A stretch of 64,000 bases of DNA, taken from positions 62,001-126,000 of the forward strand of contig NZ_JAQGCZ010000005.1 of NCBI RefSeq assembly GCF_027706845.1. The letters are read 5' to 3'. The notes below the pieces were generated by a model. The model was not told the DNA's origin. It did not search any database and worked only from the letters and a program-made list of their open reading frames with translations. This stretch comes from Mycolicibacterium sp. BiH015. GTDB taxonomy: Bacteria; Actinomycetota; Actinomycetes; Mycobacteriales; Mycobacteriaceae. Below, one piece after another: positions 25,566 to 33,013 of the stretch. A program made the position numbers and the translations under genes. Each line of letters opens with the position of its first letter. The first letter of the stretch is position 1.

Positions 25566-25864
25566 GTGCCTCCGAGCCCATCGTGGTCGTCGCGCATTGG
25601 AAGACCACCGCGGATTCGCTCGAAACCGTACTCGGACACCTCGCAGCACTTCGCCCGCAGGCCCTCGCTGAAGCGGGTTGCCTTGGTTACGAGACCTTTC
25701 AGGATGTCGATGACGCAAGCGCCATCGTGTTGATCGAGCGCTACCGTGACCGGTCAGCGCTTGATGCACACCTGAATTCCGCGCATTACCTCGAATTGGT
25801 GGTGGGCCGCATTCGTCCTCTGCTCACGGAACGGCGCGTGAACTTTCTTCGAGAGACTCCATGA
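25562..25864 (+). CDS. antibiotic biosynthesis monooxygenase (ABM) domain protein
   Basis: 100 residues forming a single ferredoxin-like ABM fold (IVVVAHWKTTADSLETVLGHLAAL; GCLGYETFQDVDDASAIVLIERYRD; LDAHLNSAHYLELV). The family includes quinol monooxygenases that need no cofactor, haem-degrading proteins and YgiN-like enzymes. It follows the VOC gene at 103 bases and is likely in one unit with it. Confidence 0.82.
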   Translation: MSASEPIVVVAHWKTTADSLETVLGHLAALRPQALAEAGCLGYETFQDVDDASAIVLIERYRDRSALDAHLNSAHYLELVVGRIRPLLTERRVNFLRETP

Positions 25865-25903
25865 CAGGCCCTTGCTCGCACCGTCCAGCTGGGTAGAGCG
25901 CAA

Positions 25904-26134
25904 TCAGTTGCGGACCGAGGTATCCACCTTCGGAACCTTCACCCGGGGATAGAGCTGATTGAGCCAGGGGTTGTTGCTGTCGCTACCGGGGCCGTATTGC
26001 GGCCAGCCGAACCCGCTGCCGTTGCCGTTGCCGCCGAAGGTCCACCCTGGCTGGGCCTGCGCGGGACCGGCGAAGCCGATGACCGCCGCGGAAAGTGCGC
26101 TTGCTGCAATGCCGATGAGTCCGATCTTCTTCAC
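25904..26134 (-). CDS. small secreted protein, paralogue of the one at 31237
   Basis: 76 residues from a GTG with GAGG eight bases upstream. A Sec signal peptide (KKIGLIGIAASALSAAVIGF, cleaved after AQA) leaves about 46 mature residues rich in Gly and Asn, ending NPWLNQLYPRVKVPKVDTS plus VRN. The end is almost identical to that of the protein at 31237, on the other side of the topoisomerase pair. Function unknown; no Cys. Confidence 0.7.
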   Translation of the reverse strand: MKKIGLIGIAASALSAAVIGFAGPAQAQPGWTFGGNGNGSGFGWPQYGPGSDSNNPWLNQLYPRVKVPKVDTSVRN

Positions 26135-26231
26135 GGATCTCGCCTCTTTCTGAGTTCCCTCTCCGTGTCGGCGGGCAGTCACCCGCCGACACGGAGTAGA
26201 ACCGGTGGCGCCACGGTTTGATTCCGTCGGC

Positions 26232-26843
26232 TCAGATGACCTCGATGACCGCTCCGGTGACATCGGTACGCACCTGCTTGCTGCTGCGCTCGCCTTCGAT
26301 GTTGAGGAACATCATCACGTTTTCGTCGAAGGGAAGGTTGCGCTTGATGATGAGGCTGCTGACCTCTGCGCCGTCGATCCCGCTCGCCGCGAGTGCCTGG
26401 TCGATCGCGGTGACGATGGCGGTGGTGGGCACCTCGTTCACCGCGAAGAGGTTCTGCCGGAGAGCCTCGGTGTCGTCGTCGTAATCGACGGGGCGCGAGG
26501 GCCCGACGGCGCCCGCGGTGTAGCTCCACTGGTTGAGCTCGGTCGGCGCTGCCGGGTCGATGGCCTGCACGGTCATCACCCCGGGCACGATGGTCACTTC
26601 GACGACCTGCATCGGAGCGCCGCCCGCCTTCTCCAAGATCTCGGCGTACGCGTTGTCGATTCCTTCGGCGGTGAACAGATCACCCGATACAGAGCTGACG
26701 ATCTGCTCCGTGCCGGTCGTCACGACCTGCTCGGCGATCTGCGAGGCCTCGGCTCGCAGGTCGGCGACTTGCGAGCAGCCGACCAGCGTGGACGCCGTCA
26801 GGACTGCGCCGGTGAGGGCGATGCCGAAGCGGGCGATGAACAT
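26232..26843 (-). CDS. mycobacterial lipoprotein of unknown function
   Basis: 203 residues from the ATG at 26843 (AGAGGA before it). Lipobox LVGC follows a short hydrophobic signal. The rest is an alpha/beta domain without motifs I recognise (FTAEGIDNAYAEILEKAGGAPMQVVEVTI; WSYTAGAVGPSRPVDYDDD). It lies between the small secreted protein and the divergent topoisomerase gene. Likely outer face of the cytoplasmic membrane. Confidence 0.75.
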   Translation of the reverse strand: MFIARFGIALTGAVLTASTLVGCSQVADLRAEASQIAEQVVTTGTEQIVSSVSGDLFTAEGIDNAYAEILEKAGGAPMQVVEVTIVPGVMTVQAIDPAAPTELNQWSYTAGAVGPSRPVDYDDDTEALRQNLFAVNEVPTTAIVTAIDQALAASGIDGAEVSSLIIKRNLPFDENVMMFLNIEGERSSKQVRTDVTGAVIEVI

Positions 26844-27011
26844 GTGTTTCCTCTCTCGTTTTCCACCCGGTCCGTTGCCGCCGGGGTCTTGCGTCACAGG
26901 TTGCGGGCGAAAACGAGCTACCGATCCCAAACTTCGCCTCCACGACGGTGTCGGCTCGAGCGATTACGATTTCCCCGCCCCCTGTCCCTGCGTCGAAGAA
27001 AAGGACCAGTA

Positions 27012-29045
27012 GTGAGCTACACGGCCGCCGACATCACCGAGCTCGACGATGTCCAGCACACACGCCTGCGGCCGGCGGTCAACCTGGGGCTCGACGTCCT
27101 CAACACAGCGCTGCGCGAGATCGTCGACAATGCGATCGAAGAGGTGGCCGAACCCAGCCACGGAGGGTCGTGCGTCACCATCACCCTGCACGCGGACGGG
27201 TCGGTCAGCGTCGCCGACGACGGCCGCGGTCTCCCCGTCGACACCGACCCCGCCACAGGGAAGAACGGCATCGTCAAGACGCTGGGCACCGCCCGGGCAG
27301 GCGGAAAGTTCTCGGCGCACTCCGATGCCGCCAGCACTGGCGCAGGCCTCAACGGGATCGGCGCCGCCGCAGCGGTTTTCATCTCGGCACGAACCGATGT
27401 GACGGTACGGCGGGCCGGCAAGACCTACGGGCAGAGTTTCGGCGGCGGCTACCCCGGTGTGTTCGAGGGCAAAGAGTTCGACCCGCAGGCCCCGTTCACG
27501 CGCAATGACTCACAGAAATTGCGGGGAGTCGGCAACCGCAAGCCGGATGCGCACGGCACCACGGTCCGGATCCTGTTCGACCCCGTGGTGGTTCCCGATT
27601 CCAGCGTGGACATCAACGAGGTCCTGCTCCGTGCGCACGCCGCGGCGAGGATGTCGCCGGGGGTCCATCTCGTGGTTGTCGACGAGGGCTGGCCCGGCGA
27701 GCAGATCCGCCCGGAGCTGGTCGAGCCGTTCGACGGTCCGTGGGGCACAGAAACCCTGCTGGATCTGATGTGCGCGGCGGGCGACGCCCCTGTTCCCAGC
27801 GTGCGGGCCGTGGTCGAGGGGCGCGGTGAATACACCACCGGCCGTGGTCCGACCCCGTTTCGTTGGTCGCTGACCGCAGGCCCTGCCGAACCGGCCACGG
27901 TGGCCGCGTTCTGCAACACCGTCCGCACCCCGGGCGGCGGATCCCACCTGACGGCGGCGGTGAAGGGGTTCTCCGAGGCGCTCGCCGACCGCGCGTCCCG
28001 CATCCGGGACCTCGGGCTGGCCAAGGGCGAAGACGGACCCGAGCCGCAGGACTTCGCCGCGGTCACCGCCCTCGCGGTCGACACCCGGGCGCCCGATGTC
28101 TCCTGGGATTCGCAGGCCAAGACCGCGGTGTCATCGCGATCGCTCAACGTGGCGATGGCCCCGGATGTCGCTCGCAGCGTCACCATATGGGCGGCCAACC
28201 CCGCCAACGGCGAAGCGGTGTCGCTGTGGGCCAAGCTGGCGCTGGAGTCGGCGCGGGCGCGGCGCAGCGCCGAGGGCGCGAAGGCGCGATCCCGCGCAGC
28301 GTCGAGGGCCAAGGGCCTCGGTACGAACCTGTCCTTGCCGCCGAAGCTGCTACCCAGCCGGGAGACAGGTCGCGGGTCGGGCGCCGAACTCTTTCTGTGT
28401 GAGGGCGATTCGGCGCTGGGCACCATCAAAGCCGCGCGTGACGCCACGTTTCAGGCCGCCTTTCCGTTGAAAGGCAAGCCGCCCAACGTGTATGGGTTCA
28501 CGGTCAGCAAGGCGCGCGTCAAGGACGAGTTCGACTCGATCGAGCGCATCCTCGGCTGCGGGGTGCGGGACAACTGTGATCCCGAGCTGTGCCGCTACGA
28601 CCGGATCCTGTTCGCCTCCGACGCCGACCCCGATGGCGGCAACATCAACTCGAGCCTGATTTCGATGTTCCTGGACTTCTACCGACCGCTGGTGGAGGCA
28701 GGCATGGTGTATGTGACGCTGCCGCCGCTGTTCGTCGTCAAGGACGGCACGGAGCGGATCTACTGCCAGGACGAATCCGAGCGTGACACCGCCGTGGCCG
28801 AGTTGAAGGCCAGGTCGAAACGCAAGGTCGAGGTGCAGCGCAACAAGGGTCTCGGCGAGATGGATGCCGACGATTTCTGGAACACCGTGCTGGATCCGCA
28901 GCGGCGCACCGTGATTCGGGTGCACCCCGACGACGATGAGAAGAAACTGCACCACACATTGTTCGGCGGGCCACCGGAGGGCCGACGCGCGTGGATGGCC
29001 GATATCGCCTCCCGTGTCGACACCTCTGCGCTGGACCTCACCTAG
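27012..29045 (+). CDS. topoN: atypical type II topoisomerase, GyrB/ParE-like subunit (TopoN-like)
   Basis: 677 residues from a GTG with AAGGA six bases before. The GHKL ATPase domain has ALREIVDNAIEE (Glu36 general base, Asn40 for Mg) and DDGRGLP (69-75). The transducer QTK loop is replaced by QAKTAV. The Toprim domain has EGDSA, FPLKGKPPNVYG and DADPDGGNINSSL, where standard gyrases read DADVDGAHI. It resembles the TopoN subunit of the M. smegmatis TopoNM enzyme, reported to introduce positive supercoils. The partner gene follows after eight bases. The symbol is by analogy. Confidence 0.82.
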   Translation: MSYTAADITELDDVQHTRLRPAVNLGLDVLNTALREIVDNAIEEVAEPSHGGSCVTITLHADGSVSVADDGRGLPVDTDPATGKNGIVKTLGTARAGGKFSAHSDAASTGAGLNGIGAAAAVFISARTDVTVRRAGKTYGQSFGGGYPGVFEGKEFDPQAPFTRNDSQKLRGVGNRKPDAHGTTVRILFDPVVVPDSSVDINEVLLRAHAAARMSPGVHLVVVDEGWPGEQIRPELVEPFDGPWGTETLLDLMCAAGDAPVPSVRAVVEGRGEYTTGRGPTPFRWSLTAGPAEPATVAAFCNTVRTPGGGSHLTAAVKGFSEALADRASRIRDLGLAKGEDGPEPQDFAAVTALAVDTRAPDVSWDSQAKTAVSSRSLNVAMAPDVARSVTIWAANPANGEAVSLWAKLALESARARRSAEGAKARSRAASRAKGLGTNLSLPPKLLPSRETGRGSGAELFLCEGDSALGTIKAARDATFQAAFPLKGKPPNVYGFTVSKARVKDEFDSIERILGCGVRDNCDPELCRYDRILFASDADPDGGNINSSLISMFLDFYRPLVEAGMVYVTLPPLFVVKDGTERIYCQDESERDTAVAELKARSKRKVEVQRNKGLGEMDADDFWNTVLDPQRRTVIRVHPDDDEKKLHHTLFGGPPEGRRAWMADIASRVDTSALDLT

Positions 29046-29053
29046 GAAACATC

Positions 29054-31198
29054 GTGACCGCCACACTTGACCTGCCACAGCAGAACCCCGATCTGGTGCT
29101 CGACCAGAGTGCCGACGACTACTGGAACCATTACCAGCTGACGTTCGCGCTCTACAGCGTCAGCGACCGCGCGATCCCGTCGGCATTCGACGGGCTCAAA
29201 CCCGGCCAGCGCCGGCTGCTCTACCAGATGCACGAGTCGGGGCTCCAGCCCGGGAACAAGCCGCAGAAGTCGTCCAAGATCTGCTCGGCGGTGACCGGCA
29301 ACCTGCACCCGCACGGTGGCGCGTCGATGTACGGGGCCGCAGCGCTGATGGCTGCCGAGTTCCAGCGTGTGAAAGTCATTGACGGGCAGGGTGCTTTTCC
29401 ACGAATCCAAGGTGACATTCCCGCCGCGGACCGCTACACGGAGATGCGGTTGTCGGCGCCGGGGGCGGCTCTCACCGCCGAGCTGAACGACCACGCGGTG
29501 CCGATGGTCCAGACGTTCGACGGCGAGTGGACCGAGCCGACGATGCTTCCCGCGCAGTGGCCCGTGCTCCTGTGCAACGGGGCCGTGGGTATCGCCGAGG
29601 GGTGGGCCACCAAGGTCCCCGCACACAATCCGCGGGAGATCATGGCCGCGTGTCGGGCATTGCTCAAGACCCCGAACATGACCGACGACAGGCTGGTCAA
29701 ATTGGTCCCCGGGCCCGACTGGGGATGCGGGGCCACCGTGGTCGGCACCGCCGGGCTGCGGGAGTACATCACCACCGGCCGAGGCGCATTCACGGTTCGC
29801 GGCACGATTTCGGTGGACGGGAAGAACTGTGTGATCACCGAGTTGCCGCCGGGTGTCGCCAGCAACACCGTGCAGGACAGGATCCGGGCCCTGGTCGAGT
29901 CCGGTGAGATGTCGGGTGTCGCGGATATGTCCGACCTGACCGACCGCCGCAACGGACTGCGCATAGTCGTCACCGCCAAACGCGGCCACAGCGCCGAGCA
30001 GATCCGCGACCAACTGCTGGCGCTGACACCGCTGGAGTCGACGTTCGCCGCGAGCCTGGTCGCGCTCGACGAGGACCGGGTGCCTCGCTGGTGGTCGGTG
30101 CGGGAGCTGATCTCGGCGTTCCTGCATCTGCGCGATTCGGTGGTGCTGCGGCGCAGCGAGTACCGGCTGGAGAAGGTCACCGCGCGCCGGCATCTGGTGG
30201 CCGGCCTGATGAAGATCCATCTCGACATCGATGCCGCTGTGGCGGTGATCCGTGGTTCCGACACCGTCGACGACGCGCGCCGGGGGCTGCAGGAGCGCTT
30301 CTCGATCGACGAGGAGCAGGCGAATTACGTTCTGGCGCTGCAGCTTCGCCGGTTGACGAAGCTCGACGTGATCGAGCTCCAGGCCGAAGCCGACAGGCTC
30401 GACGCCGAGTTCGCCGAGCTGACCGAACTGGTCTCCAATCCGGACGCCCGCCGCAGGGTGATCGACTCGGAGTTGGTGGAGACCGCGAAATTGTTCAAGG
30501 GATCCGAGTTCGACCGCCGGACCGTTCTGGACTTCGACGCCACACCGGTGAGCTCCGGTTCCGACGAAGACGGGCCCCGCGAGCGGAAGGTCAACGCCGC
30601 ATGGCGTCTCGATGACCGGGGTGTGTTCTCCGACAGTCACGGCGACCTGCTCACCTCGGGGCTCGGCTGGGCGGTGTGGACCGACGGTCGGGTCAAGTTC
30701 ACCACCGGCGGCGGGCTGCCCTACAAGATCCGCGACATCCCGGTGGCGCCCGACATCACCGGGCTGCTGCGCTCAGGGGTACTGCCCGATGGCTATCACC
30801 TGGCGCTGGTGACACGGCGCGGCAAGATTCTGCGGATCGATCCGACGGCGGTGAACCCGCAGGGCGCGGCGGGAAATGGCGTGGCGGGGGTGAAGCTCGC
30901 GCCGGGCGATCCAGAGGATTCCGTCATCGCCGCACTGCCGGTCTCCTGCCAGAACGGCGAGGCCATCCTCTCGGTCTCGGAAAAGGGCTGGAAGGTCACC
31001 GAGGTCGCCGACATTCCGGTGAAGGGCCGCGGCGGCGCCGGGGTTGGCTTCCACCCGTTCGTCAACGGCGAGAACGCACTGGTGTCGGCGACCATCTCGC
31101 CGACGGGATTCGTTCGCGGCAAGAGGGCCGTGCGCGCCGAGAAGCGCGCGAAGTCGTCCGTCAAGGGGCCCGGATCGGATGTGATTCCTGCGGAGTAG
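29054..31198 (+). CDS. topoM: atypical type II topoisomerase, GyrA/ParC-like subunit (TopoM-like)
   Basis: 714 residues, GTG start with AGGA six bases before. The breakage-reunion domain is clear: RAIPSAFDGLKPGQRRLLY, LHPHGGASMYGAA, then catalytic Arg127-Tyr128 in AADRYTEMRLS. A coiled-coil exit gate follows, and then a shortened six-strand-type C-terminal region with no GyrA box (no QRRGGKG-like motif). Lack of the GyrA box argues against negative supercoiling and fits a TopoNM-type enzyme. It forms a heterotetramer with the product of 27012. Confidence 0.82.
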   Translation: MTATLDLPQQNPDLVLDQSADDYWNHYQLTFALYSVSDRAIPSAFDGLKPGQRRLLYQMHESGLQPGNKPQKSSKICSAVTGNLHPHGGASMYGAAALMAAEFQRVKVIDGQGAFPRIQGDIPAADRYTEMRLSAPGAALTAELNDHAVPMVQTFDGEWTEPTMLPAQWPVLLCNGAVGIAEGWATKVPAHNPREIMAACRALLKTPNMTDDRLVKLVPGPDWGCGATVVGTAGLREYITTGRGAFTVRGTISVDGKNCVITELPPGVASNTVQDRIRALVESGEMSGVADMSDLTDRRNGLRIVVTAKRGHSAEQIRDQLLALTPLESTFAASLVALDEDRVPRWWSVRELISAFLHLRDSVVLRRSEYRLEKVTARRHLVAGLMKIHLDIDAAVAVIRGSDTVDDARRGLQERFSIDEEQANYVLALQLRRLTKLDVIELQAEADRLDAEFAELTELVSNPDARRRVIDSELVETAKLFKGSEFDRRTVLDFDATPVSSGSDEDGPRERKVNAAWRLDDRGVFSDSHGDLLTSGLGWAVWTDGRVKFTTGGGLPYKIRDIPVAPDITGLLRSGVLPDGYHLALVTRRGKILRIDPTAVNPQGAAGNGVAGVKLAPGDPEDSVIAALPVSCQNGEAILSVSEKGWKVTEVADIPVKGRGGAGVGFHPFVNGENALVSATISPTGFVRGKRAVRAEKRAKSSVKGPGSDVIPAE

Positions 31199-31236
31199 CG
31201 CAGTGGGCTAACTGGTCATCTGTGCGAGGCGAGCGT

Positions 31237-31476
31237 TCAACGGCTGATTACCGATCGGTTGCGCACAGACGTATCGACCTTCGGAACCTTCGGTGACGGG
31301 AACATCTGATTCCGCCACGGGTTCTCATTACGGGGGTAGTAGACGTCGTAGCTGTAATTGACCTGGGGGCCACCGAATCCCCAGCCGGGGTCGTCAGCCT
31401 GAGCCGGCCCGGCCATGCCGATGGCCAGGACTGACGCCGCCGCCGCGACGACACCGAGTGATCCGATCTTCCTCAT
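31237..31476 (-). CDS. small secreted protein, paralogue of the one at 25904
   Basis: 79 residues: Sec signal (KIGSLGVVAAAASVLAIGM, cleaved after AQA), mature part with Tyr/Asn-rich middle and the shared end NPWRNQMFPSPKVPKVDTS, VRN and a short tail. A TACTGT -10 lies exactly six bases before the ATG, so the mRNA is probably leaderless. It stands convergent to the TopoM gene. Together with 25904 it frames the topoisomerase locus. Confidence 0.7.
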   Translation of the reverse strand: MRKIGSLGVVAAAASVLAIGMAGPAQADDPGWGFGGPQVNYSYDVYYPRNENPWRNQMFPSPKVPKVDTSVRNRSVISR

Positions 31477-31482
31477 CCGTCA

Positions 31483-31488
31483 ACAGTA
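31483..31488 (-). promoter_or_regulatory. -10 box of leaderless small secreted protein gene
   Basis: Minus strand TACTGT, then six bases, then ATG at 31476. No ribosome binding site is present, which fits a leaderless transcript. Confidence 0.5.
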
Positions 31489-31564
31489 GAACCAGTGGCA
31501 GTCCCCTGACCGGTAATCAGCGCTGCGGGACTTCTCCTTACCGGGGTTCGTCGCTCGTGCTTCC

Positions 31565-33013
31565 ATGGTTTCGGTGAGCTGCACGACGACGTCCAACCCG
31601 CGCTTCGCCCGGCTGTACGCCGCCGGCATCGTCGTGTGCGCTCTCACCTCCGCGTGCGGACATCCACCACCGCCACCACCGGCTTCCACGATCGCCACCG
31701 GCACACCGACGGCCACCGCCCCGACGACCTCGCCGGCGCGCACCGTCCCCGCCGTGACGCCGGCTGGCGACTTCTCCCCTGTCTCACGGCTGGTCGAAGA
31801 GGCGGTCGATGCGCACCAGCTACCGGGAGCCGTGGTGCAGGTCGGGCACGCCGGCAACATTGTCTTCCGCCAGGCCTTCGGGGTGCGGAAGCTGGCGGGC
31901 GAACCTGGATTGGACGGCGCACCCGCCCCGGCGGAGCCGATGACCGAGGACACCCTCTTCGACATCGCCTCGTTGACGAAGAGCCTCGCGACCGCAACGG
32001 CCGTCATGCAACTCCACGAGCAGGGCCGGGTACTGCTCGACGAACCGGTGCAGACGTACCTGCCCGGCTTCAATCCGGCGGGCGATCCGCGTCGTGCGCA
32101 GGTGACTGTGCGCATGTTGCTCACCCATACCTCCGGTATTGCAGGCGACCTCAGCCTGGACGGGCCGTGGGGGTTGGTTGCGGCCGACAAAGCAGAGGGC
32201 ATTCGACGGGCGCTCGGCGCGTGGGTGGTCTTCGATCCCGCGCAGCGATTCCACTACTCCGACATCAACTTCATCATTCTCGGCGCGCTGTTGGAGAAGT
32301 TCACCGGCGTGCCCGAGGACGTCTACGTCCACGACAACGTGTTCACACCACTGGCGATGTCAGACACTCGCTATCTGCCGGCATCCAAAGCCTGTGGCCC
32401 GCACAGAATCCGGGGGACAGCAATCGTCCCGGATCCAGATGGTCCGGCGGTGGGCCCGTGCCGATCTGGTACGTGGAGTACCGACCTGTTGGGTCGCATC
32501 GCCCCCACTGCGCTCGACGAGGACACCGCGGGCATCAACCCTGACTACGGTCACCCGCTACGGGGAACCGTGCATGATCCGACGGCACGTCGGATGGGCG
32601 GGGTTGCGGGCAGCGCCGGAGTGTTCACGACCGTGCATGACATAGGCCTCTATGCGCAGGCTCTGCTCGATCGTCTCGCGAACCGTCCCAGCACTTTTCC
32701 GCTCACGCGGGCGAGCGCGCAGATGATGACAACCCCGCAGCAACCGGGGCCCCCGCTACCGGGTCAGAATCTGCGGGGGTTCGGCTGGGACATCGACACC
32801 GCACACTCCGGACCCCGTGGCACCCTCTTCCCCGTCGGCAGCTTCGGCCACACCGGATTCACCGGGGTCACGTTGTGGATGGACCCAGGGTCCGACACGT
32901 ACGTTGTCGTCCTCGCCAATGTGATCCACCAGCGTGGCGGTCCCCCGATCGTGCCGCTCAGCGGTCAGATAGCGACCGAAACCGCACGCGCGCTTCACCT
33001 TTACGGCAGTTGA
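31565..33013 (+). CDS. serine beta-lactamase-like lipoprotein (class C/PBP4 family)
   Basis: 482 residues. A lipoprotein signal with Cys31 (LTSAC) is followed by a Pro/Thr-rich linker and a beta-lactamase fold. Catalytic motifs are S136LTK139, YSD in RFHYSDINF and HTG near the C-terminus (FGHTGFTG). Members are esterases, D-amino peptidases or PBP-related proteins, and usually not true beta-lactamases. The first ATG lacks a ribosome site, so the start is not certain. Its 3' end overlaps the UvrA-like gene tail-to-tail by 13 bases. Confidence 0.85.
   Translation: MVSVSCTTTSNPRFARLYAAGIVVCALTSACGHPPPPPPASTIATGTPTATAPTTSPARTVPAVTPAGDFSPVSRLVEEAVDAHQLPGAVVQVGHAGNIVFRQAFGVRKLAGEPGLDGAPAPAEPMTEDTLFDIASLTKSLATATAVMQLHEQGRVLLDEPVQTYLPGFNPAGDPRRAQVTVRMLLTHTSGIAGDLSLDGPWGLVAADKAEGIRRALGAWVVFDPAQRFHYSDINFIILGALLEKFTGVPEDVYVHDNVFTPLAMSDTRYLPASKACGPHRIRGTAIVPDPDGPAVGPCRSGTWSTDLLGRIAPTALDEDTAGINPDYGHPLRGTVHDPTARRMGGVAGSAGVFTTVHDIGLYAQALLDRLANRPSTFPLTRASAQMMTTPQQPGPPLPGQNLRGFGWDIDTAHSGPRGTLFPVGSFGHTGFTGVTLWMDPGSDTYVVVLANVIHQRGGPPIVPLSGQIATETARALHLYGS

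Noticed and set aside
26205..27011. Upstream extension of the TopoN frame by about 270 codons
   Set aside because: It runs antisense through the lipoprotein gene and has no GHKL-family sequence; a GTG at 27012 with AAGGA fits the usual GyrB start.
29042..30640. A 532-codon minus-strand frame opposite the TopoM gene
   Set aside because: No recognisable motif and composition of a GC-rich antisense shadow; the plus strand encodes catalytic Arg-Tyr and topoisomerase motifs.
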